From Labilibaculum sp. (GTDB lineage Bacteria > Bacteroidota > Bacteroidia > Bacteroidales > Marinifilaceae): a stretch of DNA of 64,000 nucleotides. Positions 42,419-50,697 of the stretch are shown one piece after another. The stretch's first letter is position 1; every line of letters begins with the position of its first letter. The notes beneath the pieces were generated by a model. That model saw nothing but the letters and a program-made list of their open reading frames with translations. It was not told where the DNA came from and did not search any database. The position numbers and the translations under genes were made by a program. Where the stretch lies: the NCBI GenBank assembly GCA_016342745.1, contig JAEINT010000003.1:1-64000 (forward strand). Direction: 5' to 3'.

Positions 42419-44566
42419 TTAAGCCGATTTTAAAGAAAAGGTAAAGCGGCTACCCTTGTTCAGTTCACTCTCTACCCAAATCTCACCACCGTTTTTAGTA
42501 ACGAATTCTTTGCAGAGGATTAAGCCTAATCCACTTCCAGCTTCGTCATCCGTTCCATAGGTTGTAAAATTACTATCAATTCTGAATAATTTCTCTTGGT
42601 TCTCTTTGCTGATGCCAATGCCAGTATCCTTTACCGAAAGCTGAATAAATTCATTGTCTAATTTGGCTGAAAGAAATACCTTTCCTTTGGAATCGGTGAA
42701 TTTTAAAGCATTACTAATCAAATTACGTACAATTGTATCTACCATTTGGATATCTCCGTACGCTAGTGTTCCAGGTTTTATATCAGAACTAAGTTTTATT
42801 GATTTGTCTGCTGTTTTCAAATTAAAAATACGAAGGTTGTTTTGAACCAATTCGTACAAATCAAACTGAATAGGAGCGAATTTTAATTGTCCTCTTTGAC
42901 TGTTTGCCCATTGTAGCAGATTCTCTAATAAATTATACAATCCGTTTGCAGACTCGTTGACAGAGTTATTATATTCTTTTAAAACAGCAACCTTTTGTGT
43001 CGTATTTAGTTCTCTTTTAATTAATTCAGAAAATCCTAAAATAGCATTAAAAGGGGAGCGTAAATCATGTGCTATAATCGAAAAAAACTTATCCTTAGTA
43101 ATGTTCATGATTTTAAGTTTAGAGTTTGATTCCTCTAATAGACCATAAACACGCCTCATTTTATTATGAGTATTGATTTTTGAGCGAAATAGAATTACAA
43201 TTAGGATAATTACAAAAAGAGCTAAAATAGAAAATACATAAAGGAATTGAGATTTTGTTTTTTCTTGTTCTAGCTTATCGTGGGTAAACTGATTTTTCAC
43301 TCTTAGAATCTCATTTTCATTTTCTTTTTTTACAGATTCAAATTTTGCTTGGAGCTGTGCGATTTTAGTAGATCTAGCATCATTCTGCACACTATCTTTA
43401 AGAGCATTGTAGGCTAAAATTGAAGAGTAGGCTTTTTTATTGTTTCCAATCCTATGATAGTATTCTGCCAATAACTTCAGCAAATCGGATCTTTTACCTT
43501 TGGTTTTATGCTTTTTACTTAGGCTAATACCTTCATTCAAGCATTTTATGGCTTGTTTATAATTTCCTGTTGCTAAGTGTATTTGAGTTAAAACTTCTAA
43601 ATTGTAAATTATTTCATTTTCTAATTTCAGTTTTCTGTGAGTCGCCAATGATTCGCGAAGACAAACAATAGCCTTTTCATAATTTTGCATTAGATAATAA
43701 TTCTCACCAATATTATTTAGAGCTAGTGCAATACCTTTTATACAACCTGCTTTTTTTTCGTTTTCAAGACTCTTTTGAAAGTAGGTTTGAGCTTTTAAAT
43801 AATCTTTTTCGTCTTGGTAAATTATTGCTAAATTGTTGTAAAGAACCGATAAGGTTTCCTCATCTTTCATTTCTTCAGCAATTTCTTTAGCCTGATTGTA
43901 ATAAGATTTAGCTTTTTCAAGTTGCTTATCATCACCATAAATGTTACCCATGTCAATGAGTAAACTTAGCTTTATGTGATTGTCTTTTATTGCTTCGGAA
44001 TACTTAGATGCTTTTAGGTAATTACTTAAGGCATTTTCAAAATCTCCTCTTTCATAATTTATTTCACCTATGCCAATTAGTGCTTGGGCTGTATTTAGTT
44101 TATAGTTAATAAGATCACTAAGTCTTTTAGATTCATTGTAATGAATAATAGCACTGTCAAATTTGCTGTTTTCAGAATAGAATGCAGCTAAGTTTAAATG
44201 AATATCACAAATTTGAGTGGTATCTTGAATTTTATAAGCTAAGGCTTTTGCATTATTTAAAGAATGCCTTACTTCTTTTGAATTTGAAGTAAGTAGGTAA
44301 TTGTAATAAAGCTCAAGATATGATTTAAGAATTAATTGATCATTCTTGTTTAATTTTGATAAAACAAGAGCTTCTTTGGCATAATAAAGGGCACTATCAT
44401 TATTGTTAATATAATAATAATGATCAGATAATTTTAAATAAAGTTCAGCCTTTTCGCTCTTAGAACTGTTTTTAATTTGTGTTCTAAGTTCTCGAGCTGA
44501 AGATTTTGCTTGCGATGTATTTACGAATAGTAAAAGGCAAGATAATAATAGTAGGGGAAAACGCAT
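42419..44566 (-). CDS. TPR-repeat sensor histidine kinase
   Basis: A 715-residue hybrid of a periplasmic sensor and a kinase. It has a signal peptide (LLLLSCLLLFVNTSQA) and about eight TPR units (for example SKFDSAIIHYNESKRLSDL, KDYLKAQTYFQKSLENEKKAG), then a coiled-coil and one membrane helix (FLYVFSILALFVIILIVILF, ~438-462). The HisKA domain has H-box FFSIIAHDLRSPFNAILGF (His500). The HATPase domain has N-box VRNLISNALKFTDSKG and G-boxes VKDTGIGIS and GSGLGLILCKEF. TPR sensors of this type are common in Bacteroidota. No response regulator gene is adjacent, so it is an orphan kinase; its signal is unknown. Confidence 0.9.
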   Translation of the reverse strand: MRFPLLLLSCLLLFVNTSQAKSSARELRTQIKNSSKSEKAELYLKLSDHYYYINNNDSALYYAKEALVLSKLNKNDQLILKSYLELYYNYLLTSNSKEVRHSLNNAKALAYKIQDTTQICDIHLNLAAFYSENSKFDSAIIHYNESKRLSDLINYKLNTAQALIGIGEINYERGDFENALSNYLKASKYSEAIKDNHIKLSLLIDMGNIYGDDKQLEKAKSYYNQAKEIAEEMKDEETLSVLYNNLAIIYQDEKDYLKAQTYFQKSLENEKKAGCIKGIALALNNIGENYYLMQNYEKAIVCLRESLATHRKLKLENEIIYNLEVLTQIHLATGNYKQAIKCLNEGISLSKKHKTKGKRSDLLKLLAEYYHRIGNNKKAYSSILAYNALKDSVQNDARSTKIAQLQAKFESVKKENENEILRVKNQFTHDKLEQEKTKSQFLYVFSILALFVIILIVILFRSKINTHNKMRRVYGLLEESNSKLKIMNITKDKFFSIIAHDLRSPFNAILGFSELIKRELNTTQKVAVLKEYNNSVNESANGLYNLLENLLQWANSQRGQLKFAPIQFDLYELVQNNLRIFNLKTADKSIKLSSDIKPGTLAYGDIQMVDTIVRNLISNALKFTDSKGKVFLSAKLDNEFIQLSVKDTGIGISKENQEKLFRIDSNFTTYGTDDEAGSGLGLILCKEFVTKNGGEIWVESELNKGSRFTFSLKSA

Positions 44567-44763
44567 TTTGTAGTGGTCTTAGATGTACTTGTTTTTCTTT
44601 ATAGATTAAGCTTGTTTAAGTAGTTAGTATTTTGTAATTGGCTGTAATTGAGTCGAAATATACCAATATTTCTTATAATATTCGAACACATTTTATTGTA
44701 ATTTTTGTTTTGATAAGCAATGTGTTGATCTGTGATTTACATATTGGTTTTATGATTGATGCA

Positions 44764-44792
44764 AAAGTCTTTCAAATGGTATGAAAGGCTTT
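44764..44792 (-). terminator. possible terminator after nadA
   Basis: Stem AAAGTCTTTCA/TGAAAGGCTTT (44764-44774 with 44782-44792, one G-T pair), with a short TTTT following on the minus strand. It lies 7 bases beyond the nadA stop. Confidence 0.5.
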
Positions 44793-44799
44793 CGTGTAA

Positions 44800-45726
44800 T
44801 TAACTAATTTCTAGCATTTTTGTTATGGAATGAATTGCTTTTTCCGCTATTTCTTTAGGAACAATTACTTCAAATTGTTCTTTTTCTAATGCTTCATATA
44901 ATCCTTGTAATTTTACTCTTTTCATAGAACCACAAATGGTTTTTGGATGTATCAAGATAAACTCTTTGGATGGATTTTCTTTCGTCAGTTGATGAAGGGT
45001 ACCTAATTCTGTTGCAATTATAAATTGCTTTTTATCTGATTTCTTAGCGTGTTCCATTATGCCTGCAGTAGAATAGAAGTAAGCATTGTCCAAATTAAGA
45101 ATTTGATCATCTCCAGAGCAATTACTTTCGGGATGTATTAAAACATCAGCCTCAGGATATTTGGCAGACATATCCAACACCATTTCAGTCGTAATTGGCT
45201 CATGAACGCAACAATCTCCATTCCAAAGTTCCATTTGGATACCAGTCTTTTTTACAATGTATGCTCCAAGATTCTTGTCTGGTGTGAAAAATATTTTTTT
45301 ATCTTTTCCCAAATGATTAATGATCTTTAAAGCGTTGGAAGAAGTACAGCAATAATCAGTTTCTGCTTTAACTTCAGCCGTTGTATTCACATATGATACA
45401 ACTATTCCGTCAGGATTATTAGCTTTCCAATTTTGAATGTCTTTGCCAGTAATGCTTTCAGCAAGAGAACATCCACATCTTTGTGCAGGAATTAGTACTT
45501 TTTTTTGTGGAGAAATTATCGCAGCTGTTTCTGCCATAAAATGGACACCACAAAAAACGATAATATCAGCCGAAGTATTTCCAGCTTCTCGAGCAAGTCC
45601 TAACGAATCACCAATATAATCAGCCTGATCCTGAATGATAGGATCAGCATAGTAATGAGCTAGTATAATTGCATTTTTTTCTTTCTTCAGTTTTTTAATC
45701 TGATTGATTAATTCCTGTGTTTCCAT
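44800..45726 (-). CDS. nadA: quinolinate synthase
   Basis: A 308-residue iron-sulfur enzyme. NAIILAHYYADPIIQDQADYIGDSLGL is the NadA N-terminal signature; further conserved segments are FCGVHFMAETAAII, CGCSLAES, VVSYVNTTAEVKAETDYCCTSSNA, and PKTICGSMKR, which supply the cysteines for the [4Fe-4S] cluster. It condenses iminoaspartate with dihydroxyacetone phosphate to quinolinate for NAD synthesis. It is the last gene of the nadB-nadC-nadA operon, 23 bases after nadC. Confidence 0.95.
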   Translation of the reverse strand: METQELINQIKKLKKEKNAIILAHYYADPIIQDQADYIGDSLGLAREAGNTSADIIVFCGVHFMAETAAIISPQKKVLIPAQRCGCSLAESITGKDIQNWKANNPDGIVVSYVNTTAEVKAETDYCCTSSNALKIINHLGKDKKIFFTPDKNLGAYIVKKTGIQMELWNGDCCVHEPITTEMVLDMSAKYPEADVLIHPESNCSGDDQILNLDNAYFYSTAGIMEHAKKSDKKQFIIATELGTLHQLTKENPSKEFILIHPKTICGSMKRVKLQGLYEALEKEQFEVIVPKEIAEKAIHSITKMLEIS

Positions 45727-45749
45727 ATTTGGAGATAATCTAATTGTAA

Positions 45750-46598
45750 TTAAATAATAATGTTTTGACTGATGTCTAAAGCAATAACAGAATGAGTTAA
45801 AGCACCAACCGAAATAAAGTCGACACCAGTTTTTGCGACACCCGAAATACGTTCTAAATTCATATTTCCTGAAGCTTCAATTAAGGCTTTGCCATTTATT
45901 AAATCAACTGCCTCACACATCAATTCATTGCTCATATTATCCAGCATAATGATATCTGCACCAGCATTAACAGCTTCCTCTACTTCTTGTAAATTGGTCG
46001 TTTCAACTTCTACTTTAATTTCGCTTGGAATAGATTTACGAACCTGCTCAACGGCTGCTGTAATTGTTCCAGCCATTTTAATGTGGTTATCCTTAATCAT
46101 TACCATATCATATAAACCAATACGGTGATTGGTGCCTCCACCCATTTTTACTGCGTACTTATCGAAAGTTCTTAGGCCAGGAACGGTTTTTCTGGTATCT
46201 AATATCTTCACTTTACTGCCTTTTGTTTCAGCAACGTATTTTGCCGTTTCTGTAGCAATACCCGACATGCGCTGCATCAAATTTAATGCTAACCTTTCGC
46301 CAGTTAATAAAGCTCTAAAAGTTCCTTTTATTTCAAGAATAACATCTCCCTTCTTAACGGAGTCTCCATCCTTAATTTTAGGATTCCATTCTAAATTTTC
46401 ATCCAACTTTCTAAATACCATTTCTGCAATGTCAATACCAGCAATAATACCATCAGCTTTCGCAGTCATACTTGCGCTAGCCAATTTATTTTCAGGAACA
46501 ATATTATTGGTTGTGATATCTCCATTTCCAATATCTTCTTGGAATGCATGATTGATAATTAATTCAATCTCTTGAGCGTTAAATCCAGATTTTTTCAT
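45750..46598 (-). CDS. nadC: nicotinate-nucleotide diphosphorylase (carboxylating)
   Basis: A 282-residue phosphoribosyltransferase. AFQEDIGNGDITTNNIVPEN is the family N-terminus, and the active site is formed by LLTGERLALNLMQRMSGIAT, ILDTRKTVPGLRTFDKYAVKMGG, HRIGLYDMVMIKDNHI and VEVETTNLQEVEEA. It converts quinolinate and PRPP to nicotinate mononucleotide. It is positioned 14 bases after nadB and 23 before nadA, consistent with a single transcript. Confidence 0.95.
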   Translation of the reverse strand: MKKSGFNAQEIELIINHAFQEDIGNGDITTNNIVPENKLASASMTAKADGIIAGIDIAEMVFRKLDENLEWNPKIKDGDSVKKGDVILEIKGTFRALLTGERLALNLMQRMSGIATETAKYVAETKGSKVKILDTRKTVPGLRTFDKYAVKMGGGTNHRIGLYDMVMIKDNHIKMAGTITAAVEQVRKSIPSEIKVEVETTNLQEVEEAVNAGADIIMLDNMSNELMCEAVDLINGKALIEASGNMNLERISGVAKTGVDFISVGALTHSVIALDISQNIII

Positions 46599-46612
46599 TT
46601 TAACGATATAAT

Positions 46613-48196
46613 TTAATCCTGTGATTCATGCTCAACAGGAATGAAATGTAAATTTTTATTGATTTGTTGTATTGAGTGAGTTAGGTATTTTGATTTTTCT
46701 TTTGGGTAGTCATCTCTGTAATGTCCACCACGACTTTCCTTTCTTGCTATGGCAGCTGTTGCAAGAAGCCTACAAACAGTTATAAGGTTTTCTAAACGAT
46801 GACTGTAATATTCATTCTTCTCAAAAGGGAAAGATTCTTCAATAGTATCTAGTAAATCGTTAACCTCAGTTAGCTCTTTCTTATTGCGAATAATGCCAAC
46901 TTTCGAATTCATTGTTAAAGCAATTTGATTCTTTTGTTGCAAGAACAATTCTTCCAAATTAATATTGGTTTGCATTTTTGAATTACCGTCATCTACTTCG
47001 GTTGTTTCAATATGTGTTTTTCGAGCGTGATCGACGGCTCTTTTTCCAAAAACCAAACATTCCAAGAGAGAGTTTGAAGCCAATCTATTAGCACCCATAA
47101 CCCCGGATGAAGCAATTTCGCCACATGCGTACAGTTGAGAAATATTTGTTTTGCCGTTAAGGTCAGTTTTTATGCCACCAACCATATAATGTGCAGCAGG
47201 AGCAATGCGAATCTCTTTGCACATATCAACACCTTCTAACTCGCAGTTTTTATAGATTGAAGGAAAACGAGCCTTTATTTTTTTTCCGTCTAAATGTTTT
47301 AAATCTAGAGTGACAAATGGATTATTATCTTTTTTCATTTGATCGAAGATCGACCTAGCCACAATATCTCTCGGTGCTAATTCTGCAAGTGGGTGAATTG
47401 CTAGCATAAACCTTTCACCTTTTGAATTTAAAAGATGTGCACCTTCGCCTCTTACCGCTTCACTAATCAAAAAGGTTTTTCCTTTTTCTGAATAAAAGGA
47501 ACTAGGATGAAATTGAATGAATTCCATATCAGCAATTTCTACACCTGCTTTATATCCAAGAGAAATTCCATCGCCAACAGTCGTGTTTGGATTTGTAGTT
47601 CTTTGGAAGATTGCAGATGCTCCACCTATTGCAAGAATTGTACGTTTAGCTTCAATTAATACATTAGAATTAGCGATTGTGTTATAGCTTTTTGCTCCAA
47701 AGCATACTTCATTTTTAGTAAGTAGCTCATAAACCATCTGGTTTTCAAAAATCTCGATATTTTTCTGAGCTAAAACTTTCTGAATTAGAAACAAGATCAT
47801 TTCCTTTCCCGTCGAATCACCTCCAGCATGCAGTATTCTTCGGCGATGATGTCCACCTTCCAAGCCCAAGGCAAGCTTGCCATTCTCGGTATCGAATTGC
47901 ATGCCCATTTCAATTAGGTCATCAATACGATCAGGACCTTCATTGACAAGAATAGTTACAGGAATCGTATCACACAAGCCGCGCCCAGCGGTTAAAGTAT
48001 CTTCCATATGATACTGTGGGAAGTCTGCAGAATCTGTTACAGCAGCAATTCCACCTTGAGCATAGTAGGAATTACTAACATCAAGTTTCGATTTTGTTAA
48101 AATGGCGACTTTTCCATATCTAGAAGCGTATAGAGCTGAATATAAGCCAGATAATCCGCTTCCGATTATTAAAAAATCGAACTTTTTGTGTAACAT
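46613..48196 (-). CDS. nadB: L-aspartate oxidase
   Basis: A 527-residue flavoprotein of the succinate dehydrogenase/fumarate reductase superfamily. FAD binding is shown by FLIIGSGLSGLYSALYASRYG and by SYYAQGGIAAVTDSADF. Substrate-site segments include GLEGGHHRRRILHAGGDSTG, EFIQFHPSSFY and AAHYMVGGIKTDLNG. A C-terminal helical domain has RKESRGGHYRDDYP. It oxidises aspartate to iminoaspartate for NadA. It is the first gene of the NAD operon, with a promoter-like box upstream. Confidence 0.95.
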   Translation of the reverse strand: MLHKKFDFLIIGSGLSGLYSALYASRYGKVAILTKSKLDVSNSYYAQGGIAAVTDSADFPQYHMEDTLTAGRGLCDTIPVTILVNEGPDRIDDLIEMGMQFDTENGKLALGLEGGHHRRRILHAGGDSTGKEMILFLIQKVLAQKNIEIFENQMVYELLTKNEVCFGAKSYNTIANSNVLIEAKRTILAIGGASAIFQRTTNPNTTVGDGISLGYKAGVEIADMEFIQFHPSSFYSEKGKTFLISEAVRGEGAHLLNSKGERFMLAIHPLAELAPRDIVARSIFDQMKKDNNPFVTLDLKHLDGKKIKARFPSIYKNCELEGVDMCKEIRIAPAAHYMVGGIKTDLNGKTNISQLYACGEIASSGVMGANRLASNSLLECLVFGKRAVDHARKTHIETTEVDDGNSKMQTNINLEELFLQQKNQIALTMNSKVGIIRNKKELTEVNDLLDTIEESFPFEKNEYYSHRLENLITVCRLLATAAIARKESRGGHYRDDYPKEKSKYLTHSIQQINKNLHFIPVEHESQD

Positions 48197-48249
48197 CTTT
48201 TAAAAAATCTTGGTTTGTGCGAAAATAGGGATTTTCATTGTATTGACTG

Positions 48250-48257
48250 CAAAATTA
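48250..48257 (-). promoter_or_regulatory. -7 box upstream of the nadBCA operon
   Basis: TAATTTTG followed by C on the minus strand matches TAnnTTTG, 53 bases before the nadB ATG. Confidence 0.4.
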
Positions 48258-48333
48258 TAGGAATTTTAAAGAAGAGGAAAATCTAAGGCAAGTTTTCTGA
48301 AAGAATTACGGTTCTAAGTAAGAATGGGAAATG

Positions 48334-48367
48334 AAAAAAGTGGCAAATCGTTAATTTGCCACTTTTT
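48334..48367 (-). terminator. terminator of the trehalose synthesis gene
   Basis: Perfect 14-bp stem AAAAAGTGGCAAAT/ATTTGCCACTTTTT (48335-48348 with 48354-48367), 20 bases beyond the stop at 48388. Confidence 0.9.
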
Positions 48368-48387
48368 CGTTTTATTCGAAATGATCT

Positions 48388-50595
48388 TTATTCTGCTAAT
48401 TCTGTAAGTAATTTACGAACAGACTTAACCGATTCAACTTTGTATTTTGCAGCTGTATGTTTTAAGCCGACTTTAATTGTATGCGCCGATTCAGGAAGTT
48501 CCTTGAACATGTATTCGTCTGTCCAGTCATCACCAATAGCAATGATGAAATCAAAATTCTGATTTTGAAGAAATTGCATTGAGGCCACTCCTTTATTGAT
48601 GCCACCACTTTTTACTTCAATTACCTTGTTTCCTTCTAATATTTCCAAATTGTGATTGGCAATCATAGTGGTTAATTCATCTTTTAGCTCATTTGCACGC
48701 AATTCACCTTGTTCTGGTTCGGATTTGCGGAAATGCCATACTAAAGAATAGTTCTTTTCTTCGATAAATGAACCAGGAGTTCGATCTACAAATGTTTCTA
48801 ATGTAGGCCTAATACTAGGTTTCCATGCATCCGTTGTATTGGATAACATTTTCCATTCTTTCTGATATTTTTTAATCCAAACACCATGTTCTACAATCAA
48901 GTTAATTTTATGACCTTCGAACCAAGTCTCAAGACTCTCTCTATCTCTACCACTAATAATGGTAACGATATTTCTTGGATCTGCTTCAAGCTTGTATAGT
49001 ATTTGATGAAGTTCTTCATCAGGTTTCGCATCATTAGGATTTTTCTTAAAGCCAGTAAGCGTACCATCGTAGTCAAGAAAAATAGATCTTTTCTCAGCTG
49101 ATTTATAGGTCTCGTTTAGCTTATCCATGATCTTACTATTGATTTTTTTAGCATAGAATGAGCTTTGAATTTTTTCAACTTTAGCCAATGACTTAACAAA
49201 TTCACTCGACCATTTGAATACATCGTAACGCTTTATTCTGTCTTGCAGATATATCATTCTTTCACGCTGCTCGTCAAGTGGCATTGTTAAAGCTTGATTA
49301 ATTGCGTCTGCAATTTCTTTAATGTTATTTGGGTTAATCATGATTGCTTCACCCATTTCTTTTGAAACACCAGCCATTTCACTCAATATAATTACTCCAG
49401 TACGATTGGTTCTGGATGCAACATATTCTTTGGCCACAAGGTTCATACCATCTCTAACAGGAGTTACCAATGCAACATCACATGAACTGTAAAGCTCAAT
49501 TAGATTTTCGAAAGGTAGAGAACGGTAAAAATACCAAACTGGCGTATAATTGATGCTACCAAATTTTCCATTCACATTACCAACTAATTCATCAACCTCT
49601 TTCTTTAAATTGATATAATGTTCTACGGTCCCTCTTGATGGAACAGCAAGCATAATTAGGGTGACTTTTCCTATAAACTCAGGGTATTCTTCCAAAAATT
49701 TTGAGAAAGCACGTAAACGGTTCGGAATTCCTTTGGAATAATCCAATCGATCAATCGAAAGAATTAATTTTCGATCAGGAGAAACTAAAAAGTACTTTTC
49801 TAGTTCTCTATGCAATTTTGATTTTTCTTGTAATGGTTTTTGGAATGTCTGAGTTGCTGCATCTCTAAACTTATTGTAGTCAATTCCCATTGGGAATGAA
49901 TCTACAATAATGATTCTATCTTCAATATGAATTTGATTAAACGATATTTCATAGCCCATTAATCGCCTAACACTACTAAAGAAGTGACGTTGGTAATCGA
50001 AGGTATGGAAACCAATTAAATCGGCGCCTAACATTCCTTGTATCAGTTCTTTTCTCCAAGGTAAAATGCGGAAAACTTCGAACGAAGGAAAGGGAATATG
50101 AAGGAAAAAGCCAACGGTCACACCTGGTTTTTTCGATTTAATCATCTCTGGCACTAGCAATAATTGATAATCATGAATCCAAATTGTATCACCTTCTTCA
50201 ATGGTTTCTAGTGCTTTATCAGCAAATTTTTGGTTTACACTTACAAAGGCATCCCATAATTCTGGATCGTAATCTATATATTGAGCAAAGTAATGAAACA
50301 AGGGCCAAATTGCTCGATTACTGAAACCGTCATAGTACAAATCTATTTCTTCTTTGGATAGGTGAACAGAAACACAATCTTCTTCAACTAGCTTATCTTC
50401 AATTCGGTTGGTTAAGTCTTCATCCAAGTCATCGCTTGCTAAGCCAGGCCAACCAATCCACTTCCCATTGTACTCCTTATATACGGATCTCATACCTGTA
50501 GCCAAACCGCCTACACTGGGAGTTAGTTCAATGTTATCATTTTCTACGTTAATACTAACAGGGAGTCTGTTGGAAACAATGTGAATTCTGTTCAT
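48388..50595 (-). CDS. bifunctional trehalose-6-phosphate synthase/phosphatase (OtsA-OtsB fusion)
   Basis: A 735-residue fusion. Residues ~1-470 are a GT20 synthase: the N-terminal IHIVSNRLPVSI, SVGGLATGM with the substrate-binding glycines, WIHDYQLLLVPEMI, and DGMNLVAKEYVASR. Residues ~495-735 are a HAD-type trehalose-phosphatase with Asp508 and Asp510 in FLDYDGTLTGF and the later GDDWTDEYMF. It makes trehalose from UDP-glucose and glucose-6-phosphate in one polypeptide, a configuration common in Bacteroidota. It is divergent from a GH15 hydrolase, which suggests an osmoprotection or storage module. Confidence 0.93.
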   Translation of the reverse strand: MNRIHIVSNRLPVSINVENDNIELTPSVGGLATGMRSVYKEYNGKWIGWPGLASDDLDEDLTNRIEDKLVEEDCVSVHLSKEEIDLYYDGFSNRAIWPLFHYFAQYIDYDPELWDAFVSVNQKFADKALETIEEGDTIWIHDYQLLLVPEMIKSKKPGVTVGFFLHIPFPSFEVFRILPWRKELIQGMLGADLIGFHTFDYQRHFFSSVRRLMGYEISFNQIHIEDRIIIVDSFPMGIDYNKFRDAATQTFQKPLQEKSKLHRELEKYFLVSPDRKLILSIDRLDYSKGIPNRLRAFSKFLEEYPEFIGKVTLIMLAVPSRGTVEHYINLKKEVDELVGNVNGKFGSINYTPVWYFYRSLPFENLIELYSSCDVALVTPVRDGMNLVAKEYVASRTNRTGVIILSEMAGVSKEMGEAIMINPNNIKEIADAINQALTMPLDEQRERMIYLQDRIKRYDVFKWSSEFVKSLAKVEKIQSSFYAKKINSKIMDKLNETYKSAEKRSIFLDYDGTLTGFKKNPNDAKPDEELHQILYKLEADPRNIVTIISGRDRESLETWFEGHKINLIVEHGVWIKKYQKEWKMLSNTTDAWKPSIRPTLETFVDRTPGSFIEEKNYSLVWHFRKSEPEQGELRANELKDELTTMIANHNLEILEGNKVIEVKSGGINKGVASMQFLQNQNFDFIIAIGDDWTDEYMFKELPESAHTIKVGLKHTAAKYKVESVKSVRKLLTELAE

Positions 50596-50620
50596 AAAAT
50601 GTCTGTTTAATTTTGGTTCG

Positions 50621-50668
50621 AAAAACTATATATTGTCGTGAAAAAACTCTATTTTCCGTATAGTTTTT
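50621..50668. promoter_or_regulatory. 10-bp inverted repeat in the otsAB/GH15 divergent spacer
   Basis: AAAAACTATA (50621-50630) and TATAGTTTTT (50659-50668) are perfect inverted copies 28 bases apart, centred in the 102-base divergent spacer. They could be two operator half-sites controlling both genes. Chance in AT-rich DNA is possible. Confidence 0.35.
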
Positions 50669-50697
50669 ATGGTTAAGCTCTAAATTAGCATTTTTTT

